From a virus: 40,761 nt of DNA. Every line of letters starts with the position of its first letter. The first letter of the stretch is position 1. Below the pieces are notes generated by a model that worked only from the letters and a program-made list of their open reading frames with translations, made no database searches and had not been told where the DNA came from. Positions 9,401-18,090 of the stretch are shown here, piece by piece. Made by a program: the position numbers and the translations under genes. The stretch spans positions 1-40,761 of IMG/VR virus record IMGVR_UViG_3300019124_000016. One strand, 5' to 3'.

Positions 9401-10617
9401 GCCTTCCCAGAGGCTTCCTTACGGAGCACCTTGGCGATCCCGGTGAAGGCAGCATCGGCAGCCGTACCTAGAACCAGGCCACCCACAGCGCCGGCGCCAG
9501 CGGAGATCGCCAGTTCCTTCCCAGAGACCTCCTTCTTGCGCCCTGCGTCCACCTCCACGCCCTGCTTGATGGCGTTCTCAGCGGTGGATAGGATGCCGCC
9601 CTCGATACCAGCGATCACCCCGGTGCGACCAACGCTCTCCAAGAGGGCCTTCTTCACACCCTGCTTGGCGGCGGCCGCCCCCATGATCTTGCCGACCGTA
9701 CCGATGCCTAGGGTACCCAGACCCACGTAGGTGGTCGGGTCCGTACCGATGGCCTTAGCCGCTCGCTTGGTGCCTTCCCAGGAGAACTCCGTGTTGTCGT
9801 AGGAGTCCATCAGGTACAGGAAGGCTTCCTTCTCCTCCTGGGTCCCGTTGCGCACGAGGTCCGCTGCGTAGCGGGTCATGTCAACGAGGTTGAAGTTGAA
9901 GTTACCCATCAACTCCTTGCCCCATTCGGCAAGCTCTTCGTCTGAGCCAGTAAAGTCCCGCCGCTCCCGCAAGCCATGCATAGCCCGAGATGCCTGGAGC
10001 CACCCTTGGTCCGTCTTCAGGGTGGCCGGGTCGATCTTCTGACGCACGGGCCCATAGCGACCTGCGGCTGGTTGTCCCACAGGAGCGGCTGAAGGAGGGG
10101 AGTCAGGGAGCGCCGTGCTGAGTTCCTTCTGGGCCCACTCAGCGGACCTCTTGGGTTGGCTATAGCGGCTCGAAGGGAGACTCGCCCAGCGTCCACCGAG
10201 CTTGCTGATGGCGGTATTGAAGTCGCCTGTCTTGACAGCCTCTAGCGCACCTTCCTGCTCGATGATGGCCTGGGCGATCTTGTCCTGGGACTCAGGGCTG
10301 AAGTCGTTGATCCCGAGCTTCTTAGCGAACTCTGAGTAGGTGGTGTGTGTGATCTGGTAGCGGCCGGCAGCAGTGCTGGGGCCTTCCTTCGTCCGCAGCC
10401 CGATCACGTTGGGGTGCTTGGTGTAGTCGGTGAACTTGGAGCCTCCTACGATGGTGTCGTAGTCGGCCCCTTCAGCCTTCCCTAGGAACCCCAGGAACTT
10501 CTGGACGTTTCGCTGTTGGGCGTGCTGAACCAGTTGCTCCAGGGTCTTCGTTAGCTGCTCCCCTTGGATGCTATCGTCAACCTCGTATCGGTTGCCGTGA
10601 ATGTCGTACTTCGCCAC
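6454..10617 (-). CDS. Internal virion protein with N-terminal lambda-R-type muralytic domain (gp16-like)
   Basis: This 1387-aa protein sits where T7 has gp16, the inner-core protein ejected into the host to help DNA entry. Instead of the T7 lytic transglycosylase, residues about 36-165 resemble lambda endolysin R: a catalytic AEG (E49), IVGGSKFTDYTKHPN, STAAGRYQI, INDFSPESQDKIA and WASLPSSRYSQ. An Ala/Pro/Glu linker (about 400-470) leads into a long helical region like that of T7-type ejection proteins. Translation starts at GTG with AAGGA six bases upstream. It lies directly after the gp15-like gene. The muralytic call is strong by motif; the structural role is from gene order. Confidence 0.9.
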   Translation of the reverse strand: MAKYDIHGNRYEVDDSIQGEQLTKTLEQLVQHAQQRNVQKFLGFLGKAEGADYDTIVGGSKFTDYTKHPNVIGLRTKEGPSTAAGRYQITHTTYSEFAKKLGINDFSPESQDKIAQAIIEQEGALEAVKTGDFNTAISKLGGRWASLPSSRYSQPKRSAEWAQKELSTALPDSPPSAAPVGQPAAGRYGPVRQKIDPATLKTDQGWLQASRAMHGLRERRDFTGSDEELAEWGKELMGNFNFNLVDMTRYAADLVRNGTQEEKEAFLYLMDSYDNTEFSWEGTKRAAKAIGTDPTTYVGLGTLGIGTVGKIMGAAAAKQGVKKALLESVGRTGVIAGIEGGILSTAENAIKQGVEVDAGRKKEVSGKELAISAGAGAVGGLVLGTAADAAFTGIAKVLRKEASGKAPSSPKVEPHIAPEGTPAAAAIDAPTASPEVPAAVSPEGTPGTPTAAALETPAVAPEGALPGTILTDAEIKAATERGQKGRLWVDDLPPVTPENPAETAKLELPDTNTGLRSTPRSMEELTQDGMKIADQLRALPDRDMHGVLESFRNLALPLEDMRVIARGVQLHADELRIKQAELLKEMNLPGTPDARKAEIPALLDEVEKRLIPLSLADDAFGSMAGSMLRQRQEGLPGLQGVTIDSLVNEKGLTREAAEATYIQLVEASKQTAKAQEIAKTYDSQIQASLQQGNLTEAARLTAMKHRELEGMAEQQLPGGASFMQKANEFVISNVFSPTTVAINFIPAAVKTLVLPMAKAAVSNPLAKATRVELAASYSAMGSTLGQAWRAARASFRYEQSLLTRGSGRLMEGELAMKGKMAGVWRFLPRVLNASDEFLSQVNYNGFVAGQAAAKAVTDGAEKGLTGKALNDFIKEATEKALKDAYTQPDGEALIQPLVNKGVNLGLTGDELHEWVMRELKRNPEALRHGSNEEALDAVRDVLYKRKFSGEGVASQAAQSYETFTNRVPAWKLIFGQLFFRTPIRVFEEGVRLTPGLQILAPKFLSDLAGKNGTMRQARAQAEAMTSLAITGAVLSLYAAGRITGDGAYNDWKQQRTRTDGPAPAPYSIIMEDGSTWSYRNFDPIATPFKIMINGLERMDRLAIRQAQGEFIDKSMWDQARAYVSVGTSAITAALRDANLVQGLDQTIEFFEAMKDPEANEGKYLKMFGEKLQLLVPNTLTKIAKENDPTIKDPATFWQVVETRLAGIKVDREEVKTSYSYDVLGNPRKLTDTGTLWNIFSVSTPEERSKGMSEEGQKVMLELDRLQKETGATFAPPLKHKMTGPLDLRTILTEDKTETLYDRWQRNYRDLQPEKILYPVVTAEMPDGTFKHKAMRVETVQGLMNELRDVAFMRTMAQEQRVIDEVIKLELNKAKARSGQLDFSVRDK

Positions 10618-10626
10618 TAGGGGTCC

Positions 10627-12225
10627 TTATTGAACTAGTTTCACCCCCGGAGGTAGCGCCACAGCGGAGGGTGCTGGGGCAGGGGATGGACGGGCAGGTG
10701 AATTGGCGCTCGATGCGGCAGGCTTAGGCGTACCGGCAGAGCCACCCAGGCTTTGAATGGAGGTGAGTTCCTTCAGGCGGGCCGAGGCGCGATCCACCGC
10801 ACGGTCGATCAGTTCCTCCTTCTTGAAGCCCCGAGGCCACTCTCCGGTCTCCTCGTAGTGAGCCCTGAAGTAGCGCCGAATGTCGGTCTCATAGCCGCGC
10901 ATGACCTCCGAGCGGAGATTGCGGCCACTGAGCATCGTCTCCAGCTTGGAGCCCAAGGAGGTCTCAAGGGCCGTCAATGCTGGATTCAAGATGTTCTTCA
11001 CCGGGAGGGAGACCATCTCATCACTCATCACAGAGCGGCCTTCGACCAGCTTAGGAAGCTCCTCCAGAAGGGCCTTGCGTTCCTTCGGGTTGAGATCCGG
11101 GCGGGTGAGAATGTCCATCTGGAGGTCCTCAAGGGACTTCGCCTGGGACGTTGAGGAGAGCGTGAGGACGCTGTTCTTGATGCTCTGGGCAGTAGCCACA
11201 CTGTCAGACTCGTTCAGCCGGGGAGCCTCACGCATCTGCATTGCATACTCGAATGCCTCCGGGATCTTGTAGTACTTGGCCGGATCAATGCCCATGCCCT
11301 CAGCGGCTGCCGCTACGATCTCCTGCTTGGCAGACCGGATCTCTTCGGTGCGTTGGACTTCCTTGATGTACTGGGCATTGCGGAAGTCACTGATCCGCTT
11401 GTCCTGAAGAGCCACTTGGGCCTTCTGAAGAGCAGCCTTGGAGTCAGCGTTAAGGAACCTAGAGGGGACCGACTGGAGGACCTTAGGGTCGTCATTGAGG
11501 AACGCGATGTCGATGGCCGTATTGACCACCACCTTGTTCCGCTCCAGGGGGTTCAAGGATGAACTCTTGCCCCACTTCTCGTCCATGCGCAGAAGGGTAG
11601 TCTTCGGGTCCGCCGAGTTGAGGGCGTTAGCCACATCATCAGAGAACTGGTCCGTCTGGACCTTCTGGTGGTAAGCAGCCGTCTCCGTGGCCCAGTTCTG
11701 CTCGTGGGTTGCGATCTGCTTGTCGAGAGCGGAGACCACACCGGCACCGTAGAACTCGTTGCCCTCACCGATTCCCGAGAGCAACTCCTCACGCTTCTTC
11801 TTCAGGAACTCCGAGCGGCGTCCTGAGTCCAGCCTGAGGGCGTCGTCCTTCTGGATCTCCGAGATCACAGACTCGAATTGCTTCTTGCCCCACTGGTGAC
11901 CCACGGCCTCTGCCACACGGGCAGCAATCACAGGCACCGTCTCTGGGAAGCGCTCCTTCACCTGGGCCTGAGATACGGCTCCTCCGGTGTGGTCCTTGGA
12001 GAACTGCTCCACGTACCATTCGAGCTTCAGGGCCTGCTCTTGGTGCTTCTTCTCTTCATGCTTCCGGTGGAAGGCAGCAAGCTCCCTCTGGACCGAATCG
12101 GCCCCCAGAGCGGAGACCAGCTTGTCCACAGCCCCGTTCGGGTCAAAGCGGGCCTTCTCAGACACGAGATTGGGAGCGGCAGTAACAGCGTACTGCTCCC
12201 GGCCAGGGTTGTAGCCTTGAGCCAT
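10627..12225 (-). CDS. Internal virion protein (gp15-like position)
   Basis: This 532-aa, highly charged, mostly helical protein occupies the position of T7 gp15, an ejected core protein that forms the periplasmic DNA tunnel with gp16. It is shorter than T7 gp15 (747 aa). Long helices rich in Lys/Glu/Gln are visible, and the C-terminus is a Pro/Ala/Ser-rich tail ending in VALPPGVKLVQ. Its ATG overlaps the stop of the gp14-like gene by one base (TAATG). The identity is inferred from order, size class and composition. Confidence 0.78.
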   Translation of the reverse strand: MAQGYNPGREQYAVTAAPNLVSEKARFDPNGAVDKLVSALGADSVQRELAAFHRKHEEKKHQEQALKLEWYVEQFSKDHTGGAVSQAQVKERFPETVPVIAARVAEAVGHQWGKKQFESVISEIQKDDALRLDSGRRSEFLKKKREELLSGIGEGNEFYGAGVVSALDKQIATHEQNWATETAAYHQKVQTDQFSDDVANALNSADPKTTLLRMDEKWGKSSSLNPLERNKVVVNTAIDIAFLNDDPKVLQSVPSRFLNADSKAALQKAQVALQDKRISDFRNAQYIKEVQRTEEIRSAKQEIVAAAAEGMGIDPAKYYKIPEAFEYAMQMREAPRLNESDSVATAQSIKNSVLTLSSTSQAKSLEDLQMDILTRPDLNPKERKALLEELPKLVEGRSVMSDEMVSLPVKNILNPALTALETSLGSKLETMLSGRNLRSEVMRGYETDIRRYFRAHYEETGEWPRGFKKEELIDRAVDRASARLKELTSIQSLGGSAGTPKPAASSANSPARPSPAPAPSAVALPPGVKLVQ

Positions 12226-12785
12226 TAGTCCCCCATGCCTCGGTTGGAGTAGTAGATTGAGTTCATCGGGTCCCTACCACCTGTCGTTCGGGCCCCACTG
12301 CTGTAGCCGGCGTAGGCCGAGCCGATCTTCAGGGCAGCCCCGAGGTAGTCCGGTTTGGCAGGCGAGCGGAGACTATTGATCTCACCGGCTGCCCCACGGT
12401 TCACATTGGTGAGTTGATTGTTGAGGGACATATTGACCCTCTCGAAGTTCTCATGGACCGATGTGTTGTAGGACGATCCCTTGCGCTCGATGTCGCCCAA
12501 TAGGGCATCTACAGAGAGTCCTGAGAGGCGTCCTTGGGCGACCACTGCGGCCTGCGCCTCCCGCCTTGCGACGTTCTGCTCGTTGATCTTCTGGGCGGAA
12601 GACTCCGCATGCTGCTGCCGCGCGAGTCCCACCTGATTGATGTTCTCCGCCCGAGCAGCCATGGTGTTCTTGTACTGCTGCTCGTTTACTGCTTCTTGAT
12701 AGTCCGCCTGCTGCTTCTGCTGGGCCACACCGGCTGCGGCAGAAACGCCAGCCATGATGAGCATGAGCGTAGTTGCTTCACACAT
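12225..12785 (-). CDS. Internal virion protein (gp14-like)
   Basis: This 186-aa protein has a short hydrophobic N-terminus (about residues 6-20) followed by a Gln/Ala/Glu-rich amphipathic helix and a Gly/Ser-rich tail. T7 gp14 (196 aa), the ejected outer-membrane pore protein, has the same layout. The start at 12785 has AGGA six bases upstream; an in-frame upstream extension is ignored because it lies inside the preceding gene. It overlaps the gp13-like gene by 8 nt. Confidence 0.82.
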   Translation of the reverse strand: MCEATTLMLIMAGVSAAAGVAQQKQQADYQEAVNEQQYKNTMAARAENINQVGLARQQHAESSAQKINEQNVARREAQAAVVAQGRLSGLSVDALLGDIERKGSSYNTSVHENFERVNMSLNNQLTNVNRGAAGEINSLRSPAKPDYLGAALKIGSAYAGYSSGARTTGGRDPMNSIYYSNRGMGD

Positions 12786-13248
12786 CCTTAGTCCTATGAA
12801 AATGGAGGAAGACTTCCCCGTTGTGAACGGAGGAGCCCTCAAATCGGAAACCCAGCCACTTGATCCAGTTGATGTGGACCTCGTTCTTGGACCAGACCAT
12901 GTTGGTCAGGTAATGGAAGACCTCGGTGTAGACCTCAAGACGCTCCCGGCACTCCCTAAGGAGACTCCAGCAGCGCCTCAGGTCATCTGTCCCGAGCATC
13001 CATGGGGCCCCAGCTACGCCAGGGGTTCCCACCACACCGAAGATCGCCACCACCTTCCCGTCCCACTCGATGGTGCGAGGAGCCATAGAGGCCCTAACGC
13101 CAATCTCTAGGGACCTCTTAGGCGTCCTCCCAGAGGCGTGGAAGATTTCCTCCACGTCCTCCTTACGCATCGTCCGGGATAGCTCTTCGATATCTTCAGG
13201 GCGGGTGACCCGGATAAACGGCTTAGAACGCCCTACTACGCTTGACAT
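12778..13248 (-). CDS. GNAT-like virion-associated protein (T7 gp13-like, DUF2833)
   Basis: This 156-aa protein starts MSSVVGRSKPFIRV and has the beta-alpha pattern of an acetyltransferase-like fold: a VVAIFGVVG strand with adjacent PGVAGAPWMLGTDDL, then VHINWIKWLGFRFEG. T7 gp13 belongs to this family and is needed for core assembly, though acetyltransferase activity is not established. The start at 13248 has an excellent GGAGG six bases upstream. It overlaps the end of the tail tubular B gene by 26 nt. Confidence 0.85.
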   Translation of the reverse strand: MSSVVGRSKPFIRVTRPEDIEELSRTMRKEDVEEIFHASGRTPKRSLEIGVRASMAPRTIEWDGKVVAIFGVVGTPGVAGAPWMLGTDDLRRCWSLLRECRERLEVYTEVFHYLTNMVWSKNEVHINWIKWLGFRFEGSSVHNGEVFLHFHRTKDV

Positions 13249-15595
13249 AGAAGGCCTCCCAATCGGCACTAAGGATCGACACTGGCAGCGGCAAGTCGCT
13301 CTCCAAGGAGATCTCCACGGAGGTGTTACGGCTCATCACTGGGACAGAGAACCTGCCGGTTGTGATCGGCACTTCACCGATCTTGGATGCTCCGAGGTAC
13401 CGCCCACCGAATGGATAGGAGTACGTCTGGCGAGCCTCAGGGATCACCTTGACTCTGTAGTAGCCGGTGTCAGCGTGGTTGAACGAGATCTTCCTGATCT
13501 GCGTCCTTCCCTCCGTGTCCGACTTCAGGCCACCGCCTTGGGCAGGGAACTTGAGAGTCAAGGGAGAGAGGACGTAGCGCCACAGGTACTTCTGACCGAA
13601 GGCTAAGGGACTGGCCGTTACATCACCCTTTACCTTGATGGTTCCGTCATACGTCACTGGACACAGCAGCCCTGCCTTAACGTCCCCTCCGCCCTTCGTC
13701 ACGGCCATGTAGTCGCCATCACTGGGGGTGTACCCAATGGCAGCCGGGTTGATTACCGTGTGGGTCCCGTTGAAGCTCAAGGCACTGGTAGGGATCTGGA
13801 CCTTGCGATCCAAGTGGACCTGATACGGCTCCCCTGCTGCCTCTTCCCCAAGGGCGAAGTTCATCTTCTCCAGGTACACCCCATCCGCCCTAGAGACCAC
13901 CAAGTACAAGACTGACTTCACGAAGCCACAGTCGAGGATGGAGCCCCCTGCGGAGAACGAGAAGTGTGACCAAGAGCTTTGGAGTTTCTCGCTTCCTGCG
14001 AAGTAGTACCTGTAGATGTAGAGCTTGCTCCGGTCGTTCTCCGACAACACGGCAATCACATCCTCGTTGGCCCCAGCGGCAAGCCTCACGACACCTGAGG
14101 GGATGTACCGAGGGACATGCGAAGACACCTCCAGGGCGTCGTTGGTGCTTGTCACTTGGTCCGAGAAGAACTCCCGCACGGCCGACCAGTTGCCCCTGTC
14201 AGAGGCGAAGTAGACGTTCCTCCCGGCAGCCACAGGCTTGGCCTTGGTGCTCATGAAGAAGTCCGTAGCGGGCTTGATCGGGGCACTCTTGGGCGTCATT
14301 GGCTCATCGCTGTCTACGATGAACTGCTGGTGCTGAGAGAACAGGAGGAGGTGCCTGTTGAACCCTACGGCATGGGAAAGGAGGGCGACCTTGTTGGTAG
14401 CCGCAGTGACATCTATGGGGTCACTATCGAGCAGCGTTGTGACTGTCGTTCGGAACAGGTTGAAGTAGTGGCCCGTCTCGGACTGGATGTAGTTCTCATC
14501 GGAGAGGAGGCCCAGGCGGTTCTGGAAGAAGAACACATCATTGATGGTTCTCCCCACGAAGGAAGGGTTCGGATTGGATTCCGCGTCCCCGACCTTGCGA
14601 TTGGTCCATGTCGCAGGCTTGAACGTGAAGGTGCCGTTAGATTCCCGAATGAGAACGTGAGGCATCGTCAACGGGTCCAGTCCCACAGGTACCCCGGGGG
14701 CAACAGTCTCCCGCCACACGCCGCTGGTGTTACTTGCCCCAGACTGGCCCTCGAATCTGACCCAGTAGTTGTCAAAGTCACTGGCCTGATCCCCTACGAT
14801 CTCCACCATGAAGCCGTTCACACGGGGATTCGCGGGGAGGTCTGAGAACTTCTGCAGTCGGTCCTTGACTGCCACCATGGCATTTCCACCGAAGCCGTCC
14901 TCTGCCGCCACTGTGAAGGCGGACGAGGTGTTCGATATGTGAATGACGGAGCCGTGCTGGGTTACGTTCCAGGGAGGGGCGATATACAGAGGTACCGTGA
15001 GGAGTGAATCAACCAACTTCGCGGCAATGTAATCCGTCGCAATCTGCGATGTGTGCAGCGCGTCACTTCCATCGGGGGTGGTGAAGCTGGCAGCCGTCAG
15101 ACCGTTGATAAGGATTCGATAGGTCTTTCCGAAGTTGCCTGTGCGGACACTGATGAGTGCCTCATGGGGCCTGCTTGGGGTGAGCGTAGGGCTGACTGCA
15201 ACCGTCTTCGTCTTGTTGACGATGAAGGTGTAGTCAGCCACCGTAGTCATGGCGAAGGACTGATTGGCTGGAAGGACTGTGTTGAGGTACGGCTTGTTGG
15301 TGAAGTTGACCGTCTGCTCCACTCCCGTCAAGGAGTAAATCTTCAGGTCTCCATTGGTGACCAGTACCTGATACTGCTCCGCATCATCCCGGTGGATCAG
15401 GTGAGAGAAGGCGTCAGTAAGGGGAGCGTTCTGGATCTTGGCTAGATGCTCCGTAGGAGGTCTCTTCCGCAACCCCGAAGAGACAGTCGAAAGACCATTC
15501 TCCTGCTGCTCGCCTTGGGAACTTAGGCGCAGCGTAAAGGGTTGCTGAGAGATCCCGTTGACGAAGTTGGGGATTGAGGAAGAGATCAGGCTCAT
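13223..15595 (-). CDS. Tail tubular protein B / nozzle (T7 gp12-like)
   Basis: This 790-aa protein forms the tail nozzle below the portal and adaptor. The N-terminus (SSSIPNFVNGISQQPFTLRL, then GLRKRPPTEHL) is the classic opening of T7 gp12-type proteins, and the length matches T7 gp12 (794 aa). The ATG overlaps the tail tubular A stop as ATGA, so the two are translationally coupled in the usual A-B order. Confidence 0.95.
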   Translation of the reverse strand: MSLISSSIPNFVNGISQQPFTLRLSSQGEQQENGLSTVSSGLRKRPPTEHLAKIQNAPLTDAFSHLIHRDDAEQYQVLVTNGDLKIYSLTGVEQTVNFTNKPYLNTVLPANQSFAMTTVADYTFIVNKTKTVAVSPTLTPSRPHEALISVRTGNFGKTYRILINGLTAASFTTPDGSDALHTSQIATDYIAAKLVDSLLTVPLYIAPPWNVTQHGSVIHISNTSSAFTVAAEDGFGGNAMVAVKDRLQKFSDLPANPRVNGFMVEIVGDQASDFDNYWVRFEGQSGASNTSGVWRETVAPGVPVGLDPLTMPHVLIRESNGTFTFKPATWTNRKVGDAESNPNPSFVGRTINDVFFFQNRLGLLSDENYIQSETGHYFNLFRTTVTTLLDSDPIDVTAATNKVALLSHAVGFNRHLLLFSQHQQFIVDSDEPMTPKSAPIKPATDFFMSTKAKPVAAGRNVYFASDRGNWSAVREFFSDQVTSTNDALEVSSHVPRYIPSGVVRLAAGANEDVIAVLSENDRSKLYIYRYYFAGSEKLQSSWSHFSFSAGGSILDCGFVKSVLYLVVSRADGVYLEKMNFALGEEAAGEPYQVHLDRKVQIPTSALSFNGTHTVINPAAIGYTPSDGDYMAVTKGGGDVKAGLLCPVTYDGTIKVKGDVTASPLAFGQKYLWRYVLSPLTLKFPAQGGGLKSDTEGRTQIRKISFNHADTGYYRVKVIPEARQTYSYPFGGRYLGASKIGEVPITTGRFSVPVMSRNTSVEISLESDLPLPVSILSADWEAFYVKRSRAF

Positions 15596-16179
15596 CGGTT
15601 AAGAATCCGAGCTACCGACCAGCTATCCGAAAGGATGTTGTAGTCAGCGGTGTTGGCATTGAGCTTGCGGAGAGCCGCACGGGCCCGCATCTCGTCTTCC
15701 CTTGTGAATGCTTCAAGGGTCTCCGAACCCACCATCCGCTTCTGGAAGACACGAGCGGCCCTTACAGCGATGTAGTGACGGGCAGCCTGAGGCATCTCCT
15801 CGTAGTCGAGAAGGATCACCATGTCCACGTTCAGCGTCTTGGTGAACTGGAAGGTTCGGTTGGTGCGGTCGTAGAGGCGTCCCCCACGGGCCACCACATC
15901 CACCCCCAGGTCTTTCCCTGAGGTGTCAATCTGGATGCAGTTGGCCGGCACAAGGATCTCCTTGGTGTCAGCCGTGGGGGACAGAGGCCAGTTGATCTCC
16001 GTGTTGAAGTGCCAGCCTTCCTCAAGGACTTGCGTGGCAATCTCGCGGAGAATCTGACGGGCCAGGGCCACATCCACCATGCTCTGGTCACCAGCCAAGG
16101 AACTCACCGGGGACTCCCCGATGGTGCTCAACATGATGTTCACCGCATCCAACTCAGATGTTGGGGATAGGGTTTGCAT
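15592..16179 (-). CDS. Tail tubular protein A / adaptor (T7 gp11-like)
   Basis: This 195-aa protein would form the ring that joins the portal to the nozzle. The N-terminus (LDAVNIMLSTIGESPVSSL) and the internal AARVFQKRMVGSETLEAFTREDE segment are characteristic of gp11-type adaptors, and its length equals T7 gp11 (196 aa). It is coupled to the gp12-like gene by an ATGA overlap. Confidence 0.95.
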   Translation of the reverse strand: MQTLSPTSELDAVNIMLSTIGESPVSSLAGDQSMVDVALARQILREIATQVLEEGWHFNTEINWPLSPTADTKEILVPANCIQIDTSGKDLGVDVVARGGRLYDRTNRTFQFTKTLNVDMVILLDYEEMPQAARHYIAVRAARVFQKRMVGSETLEAFTREDEMRARAALRKLNANTADYNILSDSWSVARILNR

Positions 16180-16181
16180 AC

Positions 16182-18014
16182 TTAGCTGACCTTAGACACC
16201 CGGACGTTTCCGATGTAGACGTTGCATCCCGCTGCTGCGTTCATGTTCACGAAGAAGCGAACGAGGGATGGATTTCCCCCTAGGCCTGTCCACGCCCAAG
16301 AGGCGGGAACGGTGAACCTAGGGAGGGCTGCGGTGAACCTCATGGGCGACGTAGAGCTAGACAGGGAATCCCCAGAGACCAGCCCGAAGGAGACCCTATC
16401 GGCACCGTTGAACTCCAGGCAGACATCGAAGCGAGTCATGAGACTCGGGTTGTCCACATAGAAGTCGGCAAGTCCACTGATGACATCGCCCGGTGCGAAG
16501 TTCGCCAGGGCGAGCGAATGGAAGGCCCTAAGGAACCCGGACGCACTGATGGCGACCCTCCAGTAGTTGCCAGGGGTCTTGTCCGTAGCATCCACACTGG
16601 CGCGGGTCACGATGGAGCTAGTGGCCGCCGAAGCTGATCCAGCGGGGTTCCACAGAGACCAGTCGTCTGGAGGGGTACCTGACAGCGACCCTGTACCAGA
16701 GACGATGTTGGCGCCCGCCACAGTGCCTGTACGGGCAGAGCCGACAAGCATCTGAGGATTGGTCAGTAGGTTGCCGCTGGGGTTGTTCGTGGCGTCATAA
16801 AGGTGGAAGGGGGATTCCCACCGGGTCCGCGTCTTACCGTCCTTCATGTTCGCTGCGATAGCCGATGCAAGGACGAAGGAACCCTTCCGGCTCGGGTGGA
16901 TATAGTTCCCGCCTACGGTGTTGAACAGGGTGGTGTCAACATCAAAGGGAGAAGCCGTGGGGTACGTCAGCGTGGACACCATGGCCGGGTAGACCTCGAT
17001 GTACCGCATCAGGGGCTTGCCTTCCGCGTATCTCTCGATCCACCGATTGAGGCCCCGAATCCGCAATTGGTACGAAGCATCGCCCCGGGGGAGAATCCCT
17101 GGGGTGGTTACCCGGATCCCGGCCGCCATGAAGGTTTCATAGACGGTCTGAAGGAGACCTGTGATGGTGGCGTAGGACCGCCCTGCTGCAATGTCGTTGG
17201 TCCCGATCAGCACCAGCACCTCATCAGGCGCCAGGGCAATCACCTCTGGAATCTGGTCAATGATGTTCTGGATGTGGTTACCTGAGTTGGCCCACTTGCC
17301 GATCACGGTGTACTCGGGAGCTAGCAGTCCCGGCAGCCAGTCCGCATACGTCTCGATGCCGTAGCAGACGTTGGGCATGTACCCGTTGCCCGTGGCTCCC
17401 ACGTTGATGGTGGTGTCCGTCAGATCCGTGCTCGGCAAAGAACCAGCACCATTCGGGCGGAGGGTTACGTAGATCCCGCGCCCCGCCGTGGCCGACTCCA
17501 AACGAACCAGCTTCGTCCGATCCAGCACTACAGGAGCGCCAGGACCCGAATCACCGTTAGCCCGCCAAGTGATGCTGTTCGTGGCCTTGGTGTACGTCAG
17601 AGTCCCGTTGCCTGCGGTGCAGTTGCGTTGCGCCCCATGGAACAGCACTACGGTTGTGCAGAGGGCCCCAGAGAGGCCCCCGTTAGAACCGACTAGGCTC
17701 TCCGTAAGGCCACCGAAGTTCCCGGTGAGGGGCACTACAGAGATCCCTTGGGTGATGCTGTCGCCCATCAGAGCGAGACGCTTCCCGGTATCGGGGGGGA
17801 TGTCTTCGGTGTTGCTAATGCCAGCCGGAGTGACAGCGAAGGAGATCGCCACGGTGTCCCCATAAGCACAGGGGGTGGCAAGGGTGACCGATTCGGCGTT
17901 CTGACTTGCGATGGTGGCAGCGCTTCCGTTAACAGTAACGGTGGCGAGGCCAGTATGAATGGGGAGGGGGAAGACCGTTTGGCCGGCACTGGCCCGCTCA
18001 GTGAGTACAGCCAT
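16182..18014 (-). CDS. SGNH/GDSL hydrolase with tail-adaptor module
   Basis: This 610-aa protein lies between the capsid gene and tail tubular A, where T7 has no gene. Residues 1-60 form the same small adaptor found in tailspike 1 (AGQTVF...VTVNG...TPCAYGDTVAI). The middle is an SGNH hydrolase: GDSITQG with nucleophile S86, GTND with N273, and IHP with H373. The usual Asp three residues before that His is Asn370. The C-terminal 200 residues look like a beta-sandwich carbohydrate-binding domain. A likely role is removal of acetyl groups from host surface polysaccharide as a virion-attached enzyme. AGGAG lies about ten bases before the ATG. Confidence 0.85.
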   Translation of the reverse strand: MAVLTERASAGQTVFPLPIHTGLATVTVNGSAATIASQNAESVTLATPCAYGDTVAISFAVTPAGISNTEDIPPDTGKRLALMGDSITQGISVVPLTGNFGGLTESLVGSNGGLSGALCTTVVLFHGAQRNCTAGNGTLTYTKATNSITWRANGDSGPGAPVVLDRTKLVRLESATAGRGIYVTLRPNGAGSLPSTDLTDTTINVGATGNGYMPNVCYGIETYADWLPGLLAPEYTVIGKWANSGNHIQNIIDQIPEVIALAPDEVLVLIGTNDIAAGRSYATITGLLQTVYETFMAAGIRVTTPGILPRGDASYQLRIRGLNRWIERYAEGKPLMRYIEVYPAMVSTLTYPTASPFDVDTTLFNTVGGNYIHPSRKGSFVLASAIAANMKDGKTRTRWESPFHLYDATNNPSGNLLTNPQMLVGSARTGTVAGANIVSGTGSLSGTPPDDWSLWNPAGSASAATSSIVTRASVDATDKTPGNYWRVAISASGFLRAFHSLALANFAPGDVISGLADFYVDNPSLMTRFDVCLEFNGADRVSFGLVSGDSLSSSTSPMRFTAALPRFTVPASWAWTGLGGNPSLVRFFVNMNAAAGCNVYIGNVRVSKVS

Positions 18015-18036
18015 GCTGTGTCTCTCCTAGGATGGT

Positions 18037-18083
18037 AAAAAAAAGCCCCCTTAGGGCTCGGTTAAGAGGCTCCTAAGGGGGCT
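18037..18083 (-). terminator. Strong Rho-independent terminator after capsid
   Basis: On the minus strand AGCCCCCTTAGG and CCTAAGGGGGCT form a perfect 12-bp stem, followed by TTTTTTTT. It lies 8 nt after the capsid stop, the position of the main T7 late terminator (T-phi), and would keep downstream tail gene expression below capsid level. Confidence 0.95.
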
Positions 18084-18090
18084 TGATTGA

